This document shows positions 6,998-14,089 of a stretch of DNA of 27,390 bases, in pieces. The stretch lies in NCBI GenBank assembly GCA_910579545.1, contig CAJTVI010000032.1, forward strand, positions 1 through 27,390, written 5' to 3'. Numbering within the stretch: position 1 is the stretch's first letter; every line of letters begins with the position of its first letter. The position numbers were made by a program, and so were the translations under genes. The DNA comes from an uncultured Oscillospiraceae bacterium (lineage in GTDB: Bacteria > Bacillota > Clostridia > Oscillospirales > Ruminococcaceae). The notes below the pieces were generated by a model. The model saw nothing but the letters and a program-made list of their open reading frames with translations. It was not told where the DNA came from and searched no databases.

Positions 6998-7312
6998 GTG
7001 AACAATCTTCATGTTAAAACCGGCGACACCGTCATGGTCATCAGCGGCAAGGACAAGGGCCAGACCGGCAAGGTGCTGGCCGTGAGCCCCAAGGAGGGCA
7101 AGGTCATTGTCGAGGGGCGCAACATGGTCACAAAGCATGTCAAGCCCCGCCGCCAGGGCGAGCAGGGCGGCATCGTAAAGGCCGAGGGCGCCCTGTACGC
7201 CTGCAAGGTAATGCCGGTCTGCCCCAAGTGCGGCAAGGCCACCCGCGTGGCCCATTCCGTGAAGGACGGCAAAAATGTGCGCGTCTGCCGCAAGTGCGGC
7301 GCCGAGCTGTAA
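6998..7312 (+). CDS. rplX: 50S ribosomal protein L24, zinc-ribbon type
   Basis: This 104-residue protein contains a KOW motif near the start (HVKTGDTVMVISGKDKGQTG) followed by L24 sequence. L24 initiates 50S assembly and later sits by the exit tunnel. A GTG at 6998 is chosen, placed 8 nt after AAGGAGG (6983-6989). The ATG upstream at 6965 would overlap rplN and add residues foreign to the family. The C-terminus has two CxxC pairs (Cys75, Cys78, Cys97, Cys100), absent from B. subtilis L24 as I recall it, suggesting bound zinc. Confidence 0.95.
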   Translation: MNNLHVKTGDTVMVISGKDKGQTGKVLAVSPKEGKVIVEGRNMVTKHVKPRRQGEQGGIVKAEGALYACKVMPVCPKCGKATRVAHSVKDGKNVRVCRKCGAEL

Positions 7313-7329
7313 GGAGGGAGGAAGAGCAA

Positions 7330-7869
7330 ATGGCACGTCTGAAGGAAAAGTATGTAAACGAAGTTGCTCCCGCCCTGATGAAGCAGTTTGGCTATAAGAG
7401 CGTGATGCAGATCCCCAAACTCGACAAGGTCGTCGTCAACGTGGGCTGCGGCGAGGTCAAGGACAACGTCAAGATCATGGACGCCATCCTTTCCGACCTT
7501 GCCCAGATCACCGGCCAGAAGGCCATCGTCTGCAAGGCAAAAAAGAGCGTGGCCAACTTCAAGCTGCGCGAGGGCATGCCCATCGGGGCCAAGGTCACCC
7601 TGCGGGGCGAGCGGATGTACGAGTTTGTGGACCGGCTGTTCAGCGTGGCGCTGCCCCGTGTGCGCGACTTCCGCGGCATCAACGGCAACTCGTTCGACGG
7701 CCGCGGCAACTACGCCGTGGGCATCAAGGAGCAGCTGATCTTCCCCGAGATCGACTACGACAAGATCGACGCGGTGCGCGGCATGGACATCTGCTTTGTC
7801 ACCACCGCCAAAACCGACGAAGAGGGCAAGGAGCTGCTCAAGGCTCTCGGCGCCCCCTTCGCAAACTAA
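7330..7869 (+). CDS. rplE: 50S ribosomal protein L5
   Basis: This 179-residue protein begins MARLKEKYVNEVAPALMKQF and carries L5 signatures FKLREGMPIGAKVTLRGERM and GRGNYAVGIKEQLIFPEIDYD. L5 binds 5S rRNA and contacts P-site tRNA and S13. The frame is open about 100 nt further upstream inside rplX, but the ATG at 7330 directly follows AAGGAGGGAGG and yields the standard length. Confidence 0.98.
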   Translation: MARLKEKYVNEVAPALMKQFGYKSVMQIPKLDKVVVNVGCGEVKDNVKIMDAILSDLAQITGQKAIVCKAKKSVANFKLREGMPIGAKVTLRGERMYEFVDRLFSVALPRVRDFRGINGNSFDGRGNYAVGIKEQLIFPEIDYDKIDAVRGMDICFVTTAKTDEEGKELLKALGAPFAN

Positions 7870-7884
7870 GGGAGGGGAACCACT

Positions 7885-8070
7885 GTGGCAAAAACATCCA
7901 TGAAACTCAAGCAGCAGCGCGAGCCCAAGTTCTCTACCCGCGGCTACAACCGCTGCAAGATCTGCGGCCGCCCGCACGCCTATCTGCGCAAGTACGGCGT
8001 CTGCCGCATCTGCTTTCGGGAGCTTGCCTACAAGGGCGAGATCCCTGGCGTAAAAAAGGCCAGCTGGTAA
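7885..8070 (+). CDS. rpsZ: 30S ribosomal protein S14, zinc-binding (type Z)
   Basis: This short 61-residue S14 form has a complete zinc ribbon: CKIC (Cys24, Cys27) and CRIC (Cys40, Cys43), followed by FRELAYKGEIPGVKKASW. The longer zinc-free S14 is about 90-100 residues. S14 assembles late into the 30S head with S3 and S10. The start is GTG (7885) behind GGGAGGGG. After its stop comes an unusual 162-nt spacer with a tandem duplicated hairpin before rpsH. Confidence 0.97.
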   Translation: MAKTSMKLKQQREPKFSTRGYNRCKICGRPHAYLRKYGVCRICFRELAYKGEIPGVKKASW

Positions 8071-8088
8071 AAAGAGCGGCTTGACTGT

Positions 8089-8213
8089 AAGCACCGCCTA
8101 AAAAGCCGATGCGCCGGCGTCGCCGCAAACACCGGCTAAGAGGCGGTATGCAAGCACCGCCTAAAAAGCCGATGCACCGGCGTCGCCGCAAACACCGGCT
8201 AAGAGGCGGTATG
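8089..8213 (+). repeat. Two tandem 63-bp hairpin repeats between rpsZ and rpsH
   Basis: The 62-bp copies at 8089-8150 and 8152-8213 differ at one base (GCGCCGG versus GCACCGG) and are offset by 63 bp. Each can fold on itself: the outer arms are ACCGCCT / AGGCGGT and the inner arms AGCCGATG / CACCGGCT with one mismatch. A 39-codon Arg/Lys-rich frame (ATG 8109 to TAG 8226) runs through both copies because 63 is a multiple of three. It has no ribosome binding site and is not called as a gene. The repeat ends just before the rpsH site AGGAGG. Confidence 0.85.
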
Positions 8214-8232
8214 AAAATAGGAGGTTAGTGGC

Positions 8233-8631
8233 ATGCAAATCACCGATCCCATCGCGGACCTGCTCACCCGCATCCGCAACGCAAGCAGTGCCAAACACCC
8301 TTCGGTGGATATTCCGGCTTCCAACCTGAAAAAGGCGATCTGCAAGATCCTGGTGGAAGAGGGTTACGTCAAGGGCGTACAGGTCATTGAAGACGACAAG
8401 CAGGGGATGCTGCGCGTGGCGCTCAAGTACCAGCAAAACGGCGCGCCGGTCATCGCCGGGCTGCGCCGGGTCTCCAAGCCCGGCCTGCGCATCTACACCA
8501 ACTGCGAGGATATGCCCAAGGTCATGAAGGGCCTGGGCACCGCGATCATCTCCACCTCCAAAGGGGTCATGACCGATAAGGCCGCCCGCGCGGCCCATGT
8601 CGGCGGGGAAGTCCTCGCCTTTGTGTGGTAA
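8233..8631 (+). CDS. rpsH: 30S ribosomal protein S8
   Basis: This 132-residue protein opens with QITDPIADLLTRIRNASSAK and ends with ISTSKGVMTDKAARAAHVGGEVLAFVW, both diagnostic of S8. S8 is a primary binder of the 16S central domain. In E. coli it also represses the spc operon by binding mRNA near the start of rplE. The odd duplicated hairpin directly upstream is therefore of interest, though similarity to the S8 site has not been shown. AGGAGG (about 8220-8224) precedes the ATG. Confidence 0.98.
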   Translation: MQITDPIADLLTRIRNASSAKHPSVDIPASNLKKAICKILVEEGYVKGVQVIEDDKQGMLRVALKYQQNGAPVIAGLRRVSKPGLRIYTNCEDMPKVMKGLGTAIISTSKGVMTDKAARAAHVGGEVLAFVW

Positions 8632-8651
8632 GAAAGGGGCAGTAAAAGACA

Positions 8652-9200
8652 ATGTCGAGAATTGGAAGAAAACCCATCGTCATTCCCGCGGGCGTTGAGG
8701 TCAAGGTCGACGAGGCCGAACACACCGTGTCCGTGAAGGGCCCCAAGGGCAGCCTGCATTCCAGCTACCATCCCCTCATGACCGTCAAGGTCGAGGGCAA
8801 CGAGCTTCTGGTTACCCGCCCCAACGACGAAAAGCAGGCCCGCAGCCTGCATGGGCTCACCCGCACCAACATCAACAACATGGTGGAGGGCGTTGTGCAC
8901 GGCTTTGAGAAAAAGTTAGAGGTGCAGGGCGTCGGCTACCGTGTGGCCAAGCAGGGCAAGGACCTTGTGATGAACTTAGGTTTTTCGCACCAGGTCATCG
9001 TGTCCGACACCGGGGATATCACCATCGAGGCCCCGGATCCCAACACCATCCTCATCAAGGGCATCGACAAGCAAAAGGTCGGCCAGTTTGCGGCGGAGGT
9101 GCGCGAGAAGCGCCCGCCCGAGCCGTATAAGGGCAAGGGCATCCGCTATGCGGGCGAGCATATCATCCGCAAAGAGGGCAAGGCCGGCAAGGGCAAATAA
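8652..9200 (+). CDS. rplF: 50S ribosomal protein L6
   Basis: This 182-residue two-domain protein shows MSRIGRKPIVIPAGVEV at the start and the C-terminal signature EKRPPEPYKGKGIRYAGEHI. L6 lies near the factor-binding site next to the sarcin-ricin loop and L14. A GAAAGGGG-type site lies upstream, weaker than the AGGAGG seen for most neighbours. rplR follows after 18 nt. Confidence 0.98.
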   Translation: MSRIGRKPIVIPAGVEVKVDEAEHTVSVKGPKGSLHSSYHPLMTVKVEGNELLVTRPNDEKQARSLHGLTRTNINNMVEGVVHGFEKKLEVQGVGYRVAKQGKDLVMNLGFSHQVIVSDTGDITIEAPDPNTILIKGIDKQKVGQFAAEVREKRPPEPYKGKGIRYAGEHIIRKEGKAGKGK

Positions 9201-9218
9201 GGGAAGGAGTGAAGAACA

Positions 9219-9578
9219 ATGGTCAATAAGCCTGACAAAAACGAAGCGCGGCTTCGTCGTCACCGCCGTGTGCGCGGCAAGATCAGCGGCACCGCTGAGC
9301 GCCCCCGTCTGGACGTGTTCCGCTCCTCCAAGCACATCTATGCCCAGATCATCGATGACGTGGCTGGCGTAACGCTGGTCAGCGCCTCCAGCATGGACAA
9401 GGACTTTGAGGGCTTTGGCGGCAACATCGAGGCTGCCGGCAAGGTCGGCAAGCGGATCGCAGAAAAGGCCCTTGAAAAGGGCATCAAGACCGTCGTGTTC
9501 GACCGGGGCGGCTTTGTGTATCACGGCCGCGTGAAAGCTTTGGCCGAGGGCGCCCGCGAAGGCGGCCTTGAGCTGTAA
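9219..9578 (+). CDS. rplR: 50S ribosomal protein L18
   Basis: This 119-residue protein has the basic N-terminal segment LRRHRRVRGKISGTAERPRL, the core SSKHIYAQIIDDVAGVTL, and the C-terminal FDRGGFVYHGRVKALAEGAR, all typical of L18. L18 and L5 bind 5S rRNA in the central protuberance. AAGGAG lies about 9 nt before the ATG. rpsE starts 11 nt after the stop. Confidence 0.98.
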   Translation: MVNKPDKNEARLRRHRRVRGKISGTAERPRLDVFRSSKHIYAQIIDDVAGVTLVSASSMDKDFEGFGGNIEAAGKVGKRIAEKALEKGIKTVVFDRGGFVYHGRVKALAEGAREGGLEL

Positions 9579-9589
9579 GGAGGATCCAC

Positions 9590-10093
9590 ATGGAGAGAAG
9601 AAATCGTGAAGTGGACGACGGCATGATCGAAAAGGTTGTCTCGATCAACCGCGTTTCCAAAACCGTCAAGGGCGGCCGGGTCATGAAGTTCAGCGCGCTG
9701 GTGGTTGTGGGCGACGGCAAGGGCACCATCGGCTTTGGCATGGGCAAGGCCGGCGAGGTTCCCGAGGCGATCCGCAAGGGCATCGAGGCCGCCAAAAAGA
9801 ACATGCGCAGGATCGAGCTCAAGGGCACCACCATCCCCCACGAGGTCATCGGCGCGTTCGGCGCCGGCCGCGTGCTGATGCGCCCGGCCCCCGAAGGCAC
9901 CGGCGTCATCGCCGGCGGCCCGGTGCGCGCCGTTCTGGAGGCCGCCGGCATCAAGGACATCCGTACCAAGTGCCTGCGCTCCAACAACCCCTGCAACGTG
10001 GTCACCGCCACCTTTAACGGCCTGTGCAGCCTTGTGAGCGCCGAGAGCGTTGCGCAAAAGCGCGGCAAGACCGTTAAGGAAATCTTTGGATAA
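9590..10093 (+). CDS. rpsE: 30S ribosomal protein S5
   Basis: This 167-residue protein has the N-terminal double-stranded-RNA-binding-like domain (VVSINRVSKTVKGGRVMKFS, ALVVVGDGKGTIGFGMGKA) and the C-terminal domain (AGGPVRAVLEAAGIKDI, KCLRSNNPCNVV). S5 lies at the mRNA entry site with S3 and S4 and influences decoding accuracy. AAGGAGG lies 6 nt before the ATG. The rpmD site AAGGAGG directly overlaps its stop. Confidence 0.98.
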   Translation: MERRNREVDDGMIEKVVSINRVSKTVKGGRVMKFSALVVVGDGKGTIGFGMGKAGEVPEAIRKGIEAAKKNMRRIELKGTTIPHEVIGAFGAGRVLMRPAPEGTGVIAGGPVRAVLEAAGIKDIRTKCLRSNNPCNVVTATFNGLCSLVSAESVAQKRGKTVKEIFG

Positions 10094-10106
10094 GGAGGCA
10101 GCAGCA

Positions 10107-10562
10107 ATGGCAGAAACCGAAAAGAAGGCAGCGGCCCAGGCTGCCGCCGAGGAAGTAAAACCGGCCAAAAAGCCCACCGCCAAAAAGCCGGCCGCCAAAA
10201 AGGCCGAGGGCGAGACCGCCGAAAAGAAGCCGGCCGCCAAAAAGCCGGCGGCGAAGAAGGCTGAGGGCGAGACCGCCGAGAAAAAGCCGGCCGCCAAAAA
10301 GCCGGCGGCCAAAAAGGCCGAGGGCGAGACCGCCGAGAAGAAGCCGGCCGCCAAAAAGCCGGCTGCCAAAAAGGCCGAAAAACCCGCCGGGGTCACGGTG
10401 CGGCTCATCAAGAGCCTGTCCGGCCGCAGCGACAAGCAGATCGCTACCGCCGCCAGCCTCGGCCTGCGCAAGATCGGCGACACCGCCGTGCAGCCGGACA
10501 ATGCCCAGACCGCCGGCAAGATCGCCAAGATCGCCCACATGGTCGCCGTCACCAAAGCGTAA
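10107..10562 (+). CDS. rpmD: 50S ribosomal protein L30 with histone-H1-like N-terminal tail
   Basis: This is a 151-residue protein. Residues 96-151 (VTVRLIKSLSGRSDKQIATA to the end) are an ordinary bacterial L30, which by itself is about 56-60 residues. Residues 1-95 form a low-complexity Lys/Ala/Pro-rich tail with 19-residue repeats of the form AEKKPAAKKPAAKKAEGET. There is a degenerate first copy, two full copies and a partial last one. The start at 10107 follows AAGGAGG at the usual distance, and the tail is in frame with no alternative start near residue 96, so it is very likely translated. L30 binds 23S rRNA on the 50S surface. The tail resembles lysine-rich nucleic-acid-binding tails such as those of AlgP or mycobacterial HU. 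Its role here is unknown. Confidence 0.93.
   Translation: MAETEKKAAAQAAAEEVKPAKKPTAKKPAAKKAEGETAEKKPAAKKPAAKKAEGETAEKKPAAKKPAAKKAEGETAEKKPAAKKPAAKKAEKPAGVTVRLIKSLSGRSDKQIATAASLGLRKIGDTAVQPDNAQTAGKIAKIAHMVAVTKA
10161..10385 (+). repeat. 57-bp in-frame coding repeat (L30 tail)
   Basis: Residues 19-93 of L30 are encoded by repeats of 57 bp (19 codons). Residues 38-56 and 57-75 are full units with identical protein sequence and only scattered synonymous changes. A degenerate unit precedes them and a truncated one follows. Such near-identity suggests recent expansion by slippage or recombination, and copy number may vary between strains. Confidence 0.85.
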
Positions 10563-10583
10563 CAGCAAGGAGGTGCAAGCACA

Positions 10584-11024
10584 TTGAAGCTTCATGATTT
10601 AAAGCCCGCCGAGGGCGCGAGTACCCCTGCGTTCCGCAAGGGCCGCGGCCATGGCAGCGGCAACGGCAAAACCGCCGGCTATGGCCACAAGGGCCAGAAG
10701 GCCCGGTCCGGCGTTAAAAAGGCCGGGTTCGAGGGCGGCCAGATGCCGCTGCAGCGCCGGCTGCCCAAGCGCGGTTTCAACAACATTTTCGCCACCAAAT
10801 ATGCTACTGTTAAGATCAGCGAACTGGAAGCCCGCTTTGAGGCGGGCAGCGTGGTGGACGCCGAGGCCCTCAAGGCCGCCGGCCTGGTAAAAAAGACCCT
10901 GGACGGCGTCAAGGTCCTGGGCAACGGCGAGCTGACCAAGGCACTCACCGTCAAAGCAGCCGCCTATACTGCCTCTGCCAAGGAAAAAATCGAAAAGGCA
11001 GGCGGGAAGGCCGAGGTGATCTAA
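10584..11024 (+). CDS. rplO: 50S ribosomal protein L15
   Basis: This 146-residue protein begins (M)KLHDLKPAEGAST and carries the Gly/Arg/Lys-rich L15 region GRGHGSGNGKTAGYGHKGQK followed by FEGGQMPLQRRLPKRGF. L15 is a late assembly protein binding 23S rRNA. The start is TTG at 10584, 6-7 nt after AAGGAGGTG. The nearby ATG is out of frame, and TTG gives the family N-terminus. One base separates its stop codon from the secY start. Confidence 0.97.
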   Translation: MKLHDLKPAEGASTPAFRKGRGHGSGNGKTAGYGHKGQKARSGVKKAGFEGGQMPLQRRLPKRGFNNIFATKYATVKISELEARFEAGSVVDAEALKAAGLVKKTLDGVKVLGNGELTKALTVKAAAYTASAKEKIEKAGGKAEVI

Positions 11025-11025
11025 G

Positions 11026-12324
11026 GTGTTCGATACGTTCCGCAACGCATGGAAGATCGAGGAGCTGCGCAAGCGGCTTCTGTACACCTTCCTCATCTTA
11101 GTGCTCTTCCGGCTGGGCTGCAACGTCACGGTGCCCTATATCGCGCCCTTTGCCATGGAGACGATGTTCAACAGCGGCAACATGCTCACCTACCTCAACA
11201 TGATGAGCGGCGGCGCGCTCTCCCAGTGCGCCATCTTTGCCCTGGGCGTCACCCCATATATCAACGCCTCCATCATCATGCAGCTGCTCACGGTGGCCAT
11301 CCCGGCCCTTGAGCGCATGAGCAAGGAGGGCGAGGAGGGCCGGCGCAAGATCACCCGCATCACCCGGTATGTGGGGGGCGGCATCGCGCTGGTCATGTCC
11401 ATCGGCTACTGGTTCATCCTGCGCAACATGGGCGCGCTCAAGTATTCGGGCGGCTGGCAGTCCTGGTTCAGCATGGCGGTCATCATCCTCTGCTTTACCG
11501 CCGGCGCTCTGCTGGTCACCTGGATGGGCGAGCAGATCGACTCCAAGGGCATTGGCAACGGCGTTTCGCTGCTGATCTTCGCGGGCATCATCTCCCGCTG
11601 GGGCAACCTCTTCGGCACGGTGGGCAACATGCTCACCCGGGCCCAGGGGGGCGAGCCGCAGTATTATATCTACCTGCCGCTGCTGGCCGTCCTGGCGCTG
11701 GCCGTGGTGGTGTTCGTGGTGGTGCTCACCAACGCCGAGCGGCGCATCCCGGTGCAGTACGCCAAGCGGGTGGTGGGCCGCAAGATGTACGGCGGCCAGG
11801 CCAGCCACATCCCCATCAAGGTCAACATGAGCGGGGTCATGCCGGTCATCTTTGCCTCGGCGCTCTGCTCCATCCCCAGCACCATCGGCAGCTTTATCAG
11901 CTTTGACCGGGAGGCCCACAAGTTCTGGGCGGCCTTCTTTGACACCTTCAACTACACCAGCATGGTGTACATGGTCATTTATATGCTGCTGATCCTGGCC
12001 TTCAACTACTTCTATGTGGCCATCCAGTACAACCCGGTCGAGATCGCCAACAACCTGCGCAAGAATAACGGCGCCATCCCCGGCATCCGCCCGGGCAAGC
12101 CCACCAGCGACTTTATCGCCAAGTGCCTCAGCAAGATCACCCTCATCGGCGCGGTCTTTTTGATGCTGGTGGCCGGCCTGCCCATCCTGCTGGCCCGCAT
12201 CACCGGCATGAACATCCAGCTGGGCGGCACCAGCCTCTTGATCGTGGTGGGCGTTGCGCTGGATACCAGCCGCAGCATGGAGAGCTATATGCTCATGCGC
12301 CACCACAAGGGCTTCCTCGAATGA
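11026..12324 (+). CDS. secY: Preprotein translocase subunit SecY
   Basis: This 432-residue protein has about ten hydrophobic segments and SecY signatures: FDTFRNAWKIEELRKRLLYT at the start, ALGVTPYINASIIMQLL, and NAERRIPVQYAKR with the conserved cytoplasmic loop RKMYGGQASHIPIKVNMSGV. It forms the Sec channel with SecE and SecG, and ribosomes and SecA dock on its cytoplasmic loops. GTG at 11026 follows the rplO stop by one base, so translation is probably coupled. A GC-rich hairpin without a U-tract follows (about 12343-12382). Confidence 0.97.
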   Translation: MFDTFRNAWKIEELRKRLLYTFLILVLFRLGCNVTVPYIAPFAMETMFNSGNMLTYLNMMSGGALSQCAIFALGVTPYINASIIMQLLTVAIPALERMSKEGEEGRRKITRITRYVGGGIALVMSIGYWFILRNMGALKYSGGWQSWFSMAVIILCFTAGALLVTWMGEQIDSKGIGNGVSLLIFAGIISRWGNLFGTVGNMLTRAQGGEPQYYIYLPLLAVLALAVVVFVVVLTNAERRIPVQYAKRVVGRKMYGGQASHIPIKVNMSGVMPVIFASALCSIPSTIGSFISFDREAHKFWAAFFDTFNYTSMVYMVIYMLLILAFNYFYVAIQYNPVEIANNLRKNNGAIPGIRPGKPTSDFIAKCLSKITLIGAVFLMLVAGLPILLARITGMNIQLGGTSLLIVVGVALDTSRSMESYMLMRHHKGFLE

Positions 12325-12342
12325 CCTGACTTTTGGCGCACC

Positions 12343-12382
12343 GGCCCGCCGCCCGGCCTTGCAAAAGGGGGCGGCGGGGGGC
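12343..12382 (+). other. GC-rich hairpin between secY and adk
   Basis: GGCCCGCCGCCC at 12343-12354 faces GGGCGGC-GGGGGGCC at about 12366-12382 across a short loop. There is no U-tract after it, so it is unlikely to be an efficient intrinsic terminator. mRNA stabilisation or processing is possible. The adk site AAGGGG follows. Confidence 0.45.
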
Positions 12383-12414
12383 CCTGCGCCCTTTATGGAA
12401 AGGGGAAAAACCGC

Positions 12415-13047
12415 ATGAAACTGATCCTGTTGGGGGCCCCGGGCGCCGGCAAAGGCACCCAGGCCGAAATCATCTGCGATAAGCTCAAGATCCCCGCCAT
12501 CAGCACCGGCAACATCATCCGGGCCGCCGTCAAGGAGGGCACCGAGATGGGCGCCAAGGCCAAAAGCTACCTCGACTCGGGCGCCCTTGTGCCGGACGAG
12601 GTGATCATCGGCATCATCAAGGAGCGGCTGGCCCAGCCCGACTGCGCAAACGGCTTTATCCTGGACGGCGTGCCCCGCACGGTGGCCCAGGCCGAGGCGC
12701 TCGAGCAGATGGGGGTCGAGATCGACAAGGTGGTGGACATCGAGGTGCCGGACGAGGCGATCATGCAGCGGCTCTCGGGCCGCCGGGTCTGCTCGGCCTG
12801 CGGGGCCTCCTACCACACCACCTTCAAGCCCAGCCACAAGCCCGACCTCTGCGACCGCTGCGGCGGCGCTTTGATCGTCCGCAAGGACGACGAGCCCGCC
12901 ACCGTGCGCGAGCGGCTCAAGGTCTACCACGACCTCACCGAGCCGCTGATCGGCTTCTACCGCGCCCGCGGCAAGCTGGTCGAGGTCAAGGGCCAGAGCG
13001 AGATCGCCGAGACCACCGCCCTGCTGCTCAAGGCATTGGAGGGGTAA
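12415..13047 (+). CDS. adk: Adenylate kinase, zinc-binding type
   Basis: This 210-residue enzyme converts ATP and AMP to two ADP. The P-loop GAPGAGKGT lies at residues 7-15, and the AMP-binding region STGNIIR at about 30-36. The LID domain holds two CxxC pairs (Cys126/Cys129 and Cys146/Cys149), as in Gram-positive zinc-binding adenylate kinases. The usual DGFPR motif reads DGVPRT here, a conservative change near the AMP site. It lies between secY and map, as in most Bacillota, and map starts 3 nt after its stop. Confidence 0.97.
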   Translation: MKLILLGAPGAGKGTQAEIICDKLKIPAISTGNIIRAAVKEGTEMGAKAKSYLDSGALVPDEVIIGIIKERLAQPDCANGFILDGVPRTVAQAEALEQMGVEIDKVVDIEVPDEAIMQRLSGRRVCSACGASYHTTFKPSHKPDLCDRCGGALIVRKDDEPATVRERLKVYHDLTEPLIGFYRARGKLVEVKGQSEIAETTALLLKALEG

Positions 13048-13050
13048 ACG

Positions 13051-13809
13051 GTGATCCAGCTCAAAACCGCCCACGAGCTTGAGGCCATGCGCAAGGCCTG
13101 CGCCATCAGCGCCCAGGCACTCAAGCTGGCGGGCCAGTCCATCGAGGCGGGCATCACCACCGCCGAGCTGGACGAGATCGTTTTTCGCTTTATCAAAAAA
13201 CAGGGGGCAAAGCCCGGGTTCAAGGGGCTGTACGGCTTTCCCGGCTCGGCCTGCATCAGCGTCAACGACACGGTCATCCACGGCCTGCCCTCCCGCAAGG
13301 CGGTCATCCGCCCGGGGGACATCGTCAGCATCGACACCGGCGCTGTCTACGGCGGCTTCAACGGGGACAACGCCTGCACCTTTGCCTGCGGCAGGGTGGA
13401 CAGCGAGGCCCAGCGCCTGATGGACGTCACCCGCGAGGCGCTGCACCGCGGCATTGCCGCGGCAAAGGCCGGCAGCCGGGTGGGGGACATCAGCTTTGCG
13501 GTGCAGAGCTATGTGGAGCAGAACGGCTTCTCGGTGGTGCGCAGCTATGTGGGCCACGGGGTGGGCCGCGAGATGCACGAGGACCCCGAGGTGCCCAACT
13601 TTGGCCATGCCGGCCACGGGCCGCGGCTGGTGGGCGGCATGACCATCGCCATCGAGCCGATGGTCAACCAAAAGCACTACAGCGTAAAAACCCTGTCTGA
13701 CGGCTGGACGGTGAAAACGGCGGACGGCGGCCTCTCGGCCCATTTTGAGCACACGGTCGCCATCACCGCCGCCGGGCCGCAGATCCTGACCCTGGACTGG
13801 GAGGAATGA
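13051..13809 (+). CDS. map: Type I methionine aminopeptidase
   Basis: This 252-residue enzyme removes the initiator methionine from nascent proteins. All metal ligands are visible: Asp95 and Asp106 (SIDTGAVYGGFNGDNA), His169 (YVGHGVGR), Glu202 (IAIEPMV) and Glu233 (HFEHTVA). The catalytic His77 (VIHGLPS) and His176 are also present. There is no N-terminal zinc-finger extension. Translation starts at GTG 13051, and GGAGGGG overlapping the end of adk provides the ribosome binding site. The KOW gene starts one base after its stop. Confidence 0.96.
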   Translation: MIQLKTAHELEAMRKACAISAQALKLAGQSIEAGITTAELDEIVFRFIKKQGAKPGFKGLYGFPGSACISVNDTVIHGLPSRKAVIRPGDIVSIDTGAVYGGFNGDNACTFACGRVDSEAQRLMDVTREALHRGIAAAKAGSRVGDISFAVQSYVEQNGFSVVRSYVGHGVGREMHEDPEVPNFGHAGHGPRLVGGMTIAIEPMVNQKHYSVKTLSDGWTVKTADGGLSAHFEHTVAITAAGPQILTLDWEE

Positions 13810-13810
13810 G

Positions 13811-14089
13811 ATGGACTTGGTAAGAGGCCAGCTTGTCCGCTCCCGGGCCGGGCGGGACGCAGCCCGCACCTTCGCCGTGCTGGCAGTGGAAGGCCAGATG
13901 CTTTTTCTGGCGGACGGCAGCCTGCGCAGGCTGCAGCGCCCCAAGCGCAAAAAGAGGAAACATGTGGCCCCCATCGCCACCGTCCTGCCGGGCGAGAGCC
14001 TGGCGGATGACGCAACGCTCCGCAAGGCAATCGCGGCCTTTGACGCCGCAAGCCCGCCGGACCCCACAAGGAGGGAATCGCTTGTCTAA
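13811..14089 (+). CDS. KOW-domain RNA-binding protein (L14e/L6e/L27e-like)
   Basis: This 92-residue protein begins MDLVRGQLVRSRAGRDAART, a KOW-type start, and has a basic cluster RRLQRPKRKKRKHVAP in the middle. It matches in position and size the small KOW-domain protein found between map and infA in many Bacillota (ybzG in B. subtilis). The family is related to eukaryotic/archaeal L14e and is probably ribosome- or RNA-associated, but its exact job is not established. Its last codons contain the infA ribosome binding site, and its stop overlaps the infA start region by 8 nt. Confidence 0.85.
   Translation: MDLVRGQLVRSRAGRDAARTFAVLAVEGQMLFLADGSLRRLQRPKRKKRKHVAPIATVLPGESLADDATLRKAIAAFDAASPPDPTRRESLV

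Noticed and set aside
11098..14067. 989-codon open frame on the minus strand
   Set aside because: It runs antisense to secY, adk, map and the KOW gene. It is Ala/Gly/His/Asp/Val-rich sequence typical of a shadow frame in high-GC DNA, and the plus-strand genes are certain.
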